A stretch of 10,232 nucleotides of DNA from CAZTII01 sp964613305 (GTDB lineage: Bacteria; Bacillota_I; Bacilli_A; Erysipelotrichales; Erysipelotrichaceae). Each line of letters starts with the position of its first letter. Positions within the stretch are counted from its first letter, which is position 1. The position numbers and the translations under genes are program-made. The notes under the pieces were generated by a model. The model was not told the origin of the DNA. It saw only the letters and a program-made list of their open reading frames with translations, and ran no database searches. Where the stretch lies: NCBI GenBank assembly GCA_964613305.1, contig CAZTII010000063.1, positions 1 to 10,232 of the forward strand. The letters run 5' to 3'. This document shows positions 6,884-10,232 of the stretch, in pieces.

Positions 6884-6893
6884 GTATTTTTCT

Positions 6894-8255
6894 TTATTTT
6901 AAAGCAACTGATGCAGCTGATTCTTTTGCAATAATCGCATTACCTTTTTCAACGTAAGCGTCAAGAGCTTCTTTAGGTGATTTAGCACCTGTAAATACTG
7001 CTTGAAGTTCAGGGAATAATGCATTTCTTAATTCTGCGTAACCTGGAGTATTGTTAGAGAAGTTAACGATGTATTGAGCATTTGCTTGGTAAGCTGCTAA
7101 GTAAGGAAGTTCGCTAGCTACTGCAGCCGCAACTGATTCTCTTACAGGAACACCATTTTTAGAAGCTTTTACTAATTCAGGGTTAGAACAGAAGAATTTA
7201 ACAAATTTCTTTGCTGCTGCCATTTTAGCTTCATCACCAGTATTAAATACCATACCACCAGTAACGTAAGTAAATGATGTAGGTTGTTTTTCGCCTGGAA
7301 TATTCGCTAAACGAACATCAAATTTTGTCATTTTTCCTGCTGCCATATCATTTAAAATGTTTGACAACAAGATACTATTTGTAAAGCTAACCGCAACTTT
7401 TTGGTTTTGGAACATTGCATTGATATCATTTGAAGTAAGTGATTCAGCACCTGGAGTAGTTAATCCTTCTTTTCTCAATCCATCAAGGAAAGTAAGAGCC
7501 TTAACACCAGCTTCATCATTGATTACTAACTTGCCATCAGCACCAAAGTAAGGTGAACCAAATGCACGTAAGTAACCTAAGTTCCAAGTATCACCTTGGT
7601 TATTTTTAGCATATAAACCTAATGGAGCAACATCTTTTAATTCTTTTTTCAATGTTTTTAAGATTGTTTCATAGTCTTCTAATGACCAAGTGATGATGTC
7701 ATGTTCGCCACCAATGTATTTTTCAAGACCAGCTTGTTTGAATAAATCAGCGTTATACACTAATGTACCTGGGTTATTAGAGAATGGGAAGAAATAAGCT
7801 TTTCCACCAATTGTTACGTTATCCCATAATGTAGAAGGAATATCTTTTCTATCGTTGTCATCAATGATGTCATCAAGTGGAGCTAATACACCCATATGAG
7901 CATATTGAGTCATCGCAAATGTTGATTCAAAGAAAGCATCTGGAAGTGATTTAGTTTGAATCGCAACGCTTAATTTATCAGAACGTTGATCACTTGGAAT
8001 AACTTGTACTTTCACTGTTACATTTGGATTTTCTTTTTTAAATTCTTCAGCTGCTTTTTTCAAGAAACTGTCAAAATCAGCACCTTCTTCTTTTTGGCTA
8101 TAAACACCCTTCCATTGTGGTGAAAGCCAGATTTCGATTTCAACTGGTTTTTCTTCTTTTGGTGCTTCTTTAGAAGCTGTCGTGTTTCCTGTACACCCTA
8201 CTAGCGATAAGCCTAGGATTAGGGTTAAAAGGATAAGCATTAATTTTTTTAACAT
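6894..8255 (-). CDS. Carbohydrate (probably sialic acid) ABC transporter solute-binding lipoprotein
   Basis: Predicted 453-residue extracellular lipoprotein that captures the sugar and delivers it to the permeases. A lipoprotein signal peptide is clear: MLKK, a hydrophobic core (5-19), and lipobox LVGC with Cys21 as the lipidated residue. A Ser/Thr/Lys/Glu-rich linker follows, then a long family-1 (SBP_bac_1) binding domain from about residue 37. I chose 8255 as start because GAGGAG lies 5 nt upstream. An in-frame ATG at 8291 would add twelve polar residues before the signal peptide and has no ribosome site at proper distance. Sialic acid as ligand is inferred from the operon, in the manner of the SatABC CUT1-type transporter of pneumococcus; the sequence alone shows only a carbohydrate-binding type. 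It lies third in the operon, after both permeases. Confidence 0.9.
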   Translation of the reverse strand: MLKKLMLILLTLILGLSLVGCTGNTTASKEAPKEEKPVEIEIWLSPQWKGVYSQKEEGADFDSFLKKAAEEFKKENPNVTVKVQVIPSDQRSDKLSVAIQTKSLPDAFFESTFAMTQYAHMGVLAPLDDIIDDNDRKDIPSTLWDNVTIGGKAYFFPFSNNPGTLVYNADLFKQAGLEKYIGGEHDIITWSLEDYETILKTLKKELKDVAPLGLYAKNNQGDTWNLGYLRAFGSPYFGADGKLVINDEAGVKALTFLDGLRKEGLTTPGAESLTSNDINAMFQNQKVAVSFTNSILLSNILNDMAAGKMTKFDVRLANIPGEKQPTSFTYVTGGMVFNTGDEAKMAAAKKFVKFFCSNPELVKASKNGVPVRESVAAAVASELPYLAAYQANAQYIVNFSNNTPGYAELRNALFPELQAVFTGAKSPKEALDAYVEKGNAIIAKESAASVALK

Positions 8256-8260
8256 AGATT

Positions 8261-8320
8261 CTCCTCTTTCTTTTTTAAAACTGTAACCCATAAAACAAAA
8301 TGCCAGTTGTATCCCTCCTT
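8261..8320 (-). promoter_or_regulatory. Two Shine-Dalgarno sites ahead of the binding protein
   Basis: The proximal site GAGGAG (8261-8266) is 5 nt from the chosen ATG. A stronger distal site, AAGGAGGG (8313-8320), overlaps the stop codon of the upstream permease gene and is 6 nt from a CTG codon (8304-8306) that is in frame with the binding protein. The proximal site fits the lipoprotein signal peptide; the distal one may aid ribosome loading or start a longer form. Confidence 0.5.
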
Positions 8321-9176
8321 ATTCCTTCACAGCCCCCGCTGTGATTCCCTTTGTAAAGTATTGTTGGAATAAAACAAAGATGATTAACATCGGTAGTGCC
8401 CCTACGGCAGCCCCAGCTACTTTTAAGCCAAGATTAGGATTTAAATCCTGCATTAGACCAGCGATACCTACAGGAAGAGTATTCATTAACTTATCCTGGG
8501 TCATCAATAATTGCCATAAGTAGTCATTCCAAACAGTTACAAAGTTAAGGATGAACAACGCCCCAATACCTGGTTTAGCAATCGGCAACATCAAGCGCAC
8601 AAAGATTTTCCATTCGGAAGCACCATCGATTTTAGCCGATTCACGAATGGAATCAGGAATTTGTTCAAAGAAACCTTTCAACATAAATACCCCAAAACCA
8701 GTCGCCAGATTTGGAACTATTAATGCTGCATATTGACCGACAATATTTTTTAGCCAGTTAAAATGCACAATAATATTAAATAAAGGTACAATAAATGTTT
8801 CTTTTGGAATCATTAATGATCCAACAAATAGATAGAATATAAAATTACTACCTTTAAATTTTAATTTAGCAAAAGCATACGCTGCAAGTGATGAAAATAA
8901 TACCGTTAATGCCGTTGTTGTAAATGAAATGATGAAACTATTCATTGTCCAACGAAGTGCTGGTTGATTTTGAAATAATTCCACAAAATTACCAAAATAT
9001 AAATATTTTGGAATCCAATCAGGTGGCATTTTATAAATATCTGGTGATGTTTTTACCGAGTTAGTAATTAACCATAATAATGGTGATAATGATGCTAGCG
9101 CTAAAATAAAGACGATTACATTCGATACTACATCGTAAAAACCCATTCGTTTACAACGACTAATTAAGTTCTTCAT
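8319..9176 (-). CDS. Carbohydrate ABC transporter permease, MalG-like
   Basis: Predicted 285-residue inner subunit of the CUT1-type importer, forming the membrane channel with its MalF-like partner. Six hydrophobic segments are visible, at about residues 18-38, 76-103, 111-133, 143-167, 201-222 and 250-272. The ATPase-docking EAA loop is ESAKIDGASEWKIFVRLMLP (179-198), and the C-terminus GITAGAVKE is characteristic of MalG-type permeases. Length is normal. The ATG follows the stop of the first permease by 12 nt, with GGGGG as ribosome site. The substrate is inferred from the nan genes downstream. Confidence 0.93.
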   Translation of the reverse strand: MKNLISRCKRMGFYDVVSNVIVFILALASLSPLLWLITNSVKTSPDIYKMPPDWIPKYLYFGNFVELFQNQPALRWTMNSFIISFTTTALTVLFSSLAAYAFAKLKFKGSNFIFYLFVGSLMIPKETFIVPLFNIIVHFNWLKNIVGQYAALIVPNLATGFGVFMLKGFFEQIPDSIRESAKIDGASEWKIFVRLMLPIAKPGIGALFILNFVTVWNDYLWQLLMTQDKLMNTLPVGIAGLMQDLNPNLGLKVAGAAVGALPMLIIFVLFQQYFTKGITAGAVKE

Positions 9177-9188
9177 ATCAATTTCCCC

Positions 9189-10079
9189 CTAAGCCTTTGA
9201 ACCATACGTTTTAAATTGTGGTATTGATAATAAGATTGCAAAGATAAACATTAATACACCTACTGCTGCAGCAACACCAGTGTTGTTATAAACAAAGGCA
9301 TTTTGATATAAGTAATACATCATGGTCACTGAAGCATTATTAGGACCGCCACCAGTTAATAATTGAATAACAACGAAGATTTTTAACACGGCAATAATAT
9401 TGATAACCGTTAAATACAATGTTGTTGGTTTTACTAATGGAATTAAAATACGACGAATACGAACTAATCGCGTTGCGCCATCAATTTCGGCCGCTTCAAA
9501 ATAATCCGCAGGAATACCAATCATCGCTGCAATGTATAAAATAATCGCTTGACCAACATTTCCTACAAAAGTAACAAAGATAATCGCAAACATAACAATC
9601 TTTGAATCACCTAAAATATTAATCTGCCCTAAACCCATCTCTTTAAACAAATAACTAATTAAACCATTGGCTGGATTTAATAAAAAGTTCCACACCATCG
9701 ACATGACAACCATCGAGACCATTACTGGCAAATAATAACTTCCGCGGATAAAGGAAATATACTTTGGATTTTTGTCGTACACGGTTGTAGCCACAAACAA
9801 CCCAAAAGCAATTGTTAAGAAGACAATGCCGACAACAAAGATTAATGTATTGCCCATCGACTTAATAAATACTTCATCCGTTAATAAGGTTTTGTAGTTT
9901 TCAAAGCCAATGAATTCTTTTCCCGTATATGTAAATCGATACATACTCATACGGAATCCTTCTAATACAGGATAAACAATAAAAATTAAAAACAACAATA
10001 GCTGTGGTGCAATGAACAAGTAACCCACAAATGGATTTTCAATGCCATTGTATTTTTTTATGACCTTTTTTTCACTCAT
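9189..10079 (-). CDS. Carbohydrate ABC transporter permease, MalF-like (first gene of the operon)
   Basis: Predicted 296-residue membrane subunit of the CUT1-type sugar importer. Hydrophobic segments lie at about residues 17-40, 76-100, 112-135, 160-186, 218-241 and 264-287. The EAA loop that contacts the ATPase is EAAEIDGATRLVRIRRILIP (195-214), and the conserved TGGGPNNAS follows at 242-250. It lacks the extra N-terminal helices and large loop of E. coli MalF, as is usual in Bacillota. The ATG has ribosome site GGGGG 6 nt upstream and a predicted 5' leader of about 33 nt. It opens the operon, ahead of the second permease and the binding protein. Sialic acid as substrate is inferred from the linked nan genes. 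Confidence 0.93.
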   Translation of the reverse strand: MSEKKVIKKYNGIENPFVGYLFIAPQLLLFLIFIVYPVLEGFRMSMYRFTYTGKEFIGFENYKTLLTDEVFIKSMGNTLIFVVGIVFLTIAFGLFVATTVYDKNPKYISFIRGSYYLPVMVSMVVMSMVWNFLLNPANGLISYLFKEMGLGQINILGDSKIVMFAIIFVTFVGNVGQAIILYIAAMIGIPADYFEAAEIDGATRLVRIRRILIPLVKPTTLYLTVINIIAVLKIFVVIQLLTGGGPNNASVTMMYYLYQNAFVYNNTGVAAAVGVLMFIFAILLSIPQFKTYGSKA

Positions 10080-10118
10080 AGTTTTCCCCCATAACTAAGT
10101 AAGACACCTGTAATTTGT

Positions 10119-10147
10119 AGTATAGACCAAAATGTAAGCCATTTCAA
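10119..10147 (-). promoter_or_regulatory. Sigma-A-type promoter of the sialic acid operon
   Basis: -35 TTGAAA (10142-10147) and -10 TATACT (10119-10124) are separated by exactly 17 bp, each with five of six consensus bases. Transcription would begin near 10112, about 33 nt before the first permease ATG. No other promoter of similar quality is seen upstream within the window. Confidence 0.75.
10133..10146. promoter_or_regulatory. cre-like site for CcpA overlapping the -35 box
   Basis: TGTAAGCCATTTCA fits the catabolite-response consensus TGWNANCGNTNWCA at every fixed position except the central G, which is C here. It covers most of the -35 hexamer and part of the spacer, a place where CcpA binding would block RNA polymerase. 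That fits glucose repression of a secondary carbon source; binding is inferred. Confidence 0.55.
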
Positions 10148-10150
10148 CAT

Positions 10151-10167
10151 AAACTTAGAAAAAGTTT
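10151..10167. promoter_or_regulatory. Short inverted repeat just upstream of the -35 box
   Basis: AAACTT and AAGTTT, 6-bp arms with a 5-bp spacer, lie 3 bp upstream of the -35 box of the operon promoter. It could bind a regulator, but in A/T-rich DNA a dyad this short could be chance. Confidence 0.3.
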
Positions 10168-10175
10168 TTGTAAAA

Positions 10176-10202
10176 AAAATGAAAACTATTCATTTTCATT
10201 TT
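10176..10202. promoter_or_regulatory. Ten-bp inverted repeat upstream of the operon promoter (operator or weak terminator)
   Basis: Perfect arms AAAATGAAAA (10176-10185) and TTTTCATTTT (10193-10202) with a 7-bp spacer, about 28 bp upstream of the -35 box. Such a site could bind the operon's regulator; RpiR-type NanR proteins recognise A/T-rich dyads with GAAA/TTTC half-sites. On the minus strand the stem is also followed by more T residues, so it might instead be a poor terminator of a gene beyond the window. The remaining bases to the window end (10203-10232) show no gene. Confidence 0.5.
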
Positions 10203-10232
10203 CACTAAGTATGTGATGACTTCCTAATGACT

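Noticed and set aside
6850..6890. Plus-strand terminator reading of the hairpin with its T-rich flank
   Set aside because: There is no plus-strand gene in the window that it could end; the hairpin is better explained as an mRNA element of the minus-strand operon.
10203..10232. Short repeats (AGTCAT twice, TCAC/GTGA) at the window end
   Set aside because: Arms of 4-6 bases in A/T-rich DNA are expected by chance, and the sequence is cut off too soon to judge.
1..10232. Mycoplasma-type genetic code
   Set aside because: TGA ends the yhcH and kinase genes at sensible places, and tryptophans are encoded by TGG.

Overview
The window is low-GC DNA with a standard bacterial code: TGA is used as a stop (nanK-like, yhcH) and TGG encodes Trp. 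Purine-rich Shine-Dalgarno sites, a lipoprotein-type solute-binding protein, an MsmK/MsmX/UgpC-type ATPase, a cre-like site and a BlaI/BlaR1-type pair all point to a Bacillota (Firmicutes) chromosome. The exact lineage cannot be read from the sequence. All eleven credible genes are on the minus strand, so transcription runs from high to low coordinates.

Region 1 (10232 down to about 2724) is a sialic acid (N-acetylneuraminate) uptake and catabolism operon. A sigma-A-like promoter (TTGAAA, 17 bp, TATACT) is overlapped by a CcpA cre-like box and preceded by two inverted repeats. It drives two CUT1-type permeases, a lipoprotein solute-binding protein, the transporter's own ATPase, then NanE epimerase, a ROK kinase (NanK), NanA lyase and a YhcH/NanQ-type protein. 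Together these could import sialic acid, favour its usable anomer, split it to ManNAc plus pyruvate, phosphorylate ManNAc and epimerise it to GlcNAc-6-phosphate. No sialidase, nagA, nagB or dedicated regulator lies inside the window. The genes are packed with short gaps or overlaps, except at two places where hairpins sit between genes: binding protein/ATPase, and ATPase/nanE. A rho-independent terminator overlaps the end of the last gene.

Region 2 (about 2700 to 2199) holds one small four-helix membrane protein of unknown function behind its own possible promoter.

Region 3 (2160 to 47) is a two-gene regulatory unit: a BlaI/MecI-type winged-helix repressor followed, 3 nt later, by a BlaR1/MecR1-type M56 membrane zinc protease. 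Two dyads sharing the ACTAAT/ATTAGT half-site flank a TATAAT box and look like autoregulatory operators. The protease's extracellular part lacks a recognisable penicillin-binding domain and resembles DUF5301 plus DUF4825, so the inducing signal is probably not a beta-lactam bound in the classical way.

No RNA gene, CRISPR array, insertion sequence or prophage was seen. The biology is mostly recognisable. The points worth a second look are the altered Walker A motif of the ATPase, the internal hairpins, the promoter architecture, and the non-classical sensor protease with its paired operators.
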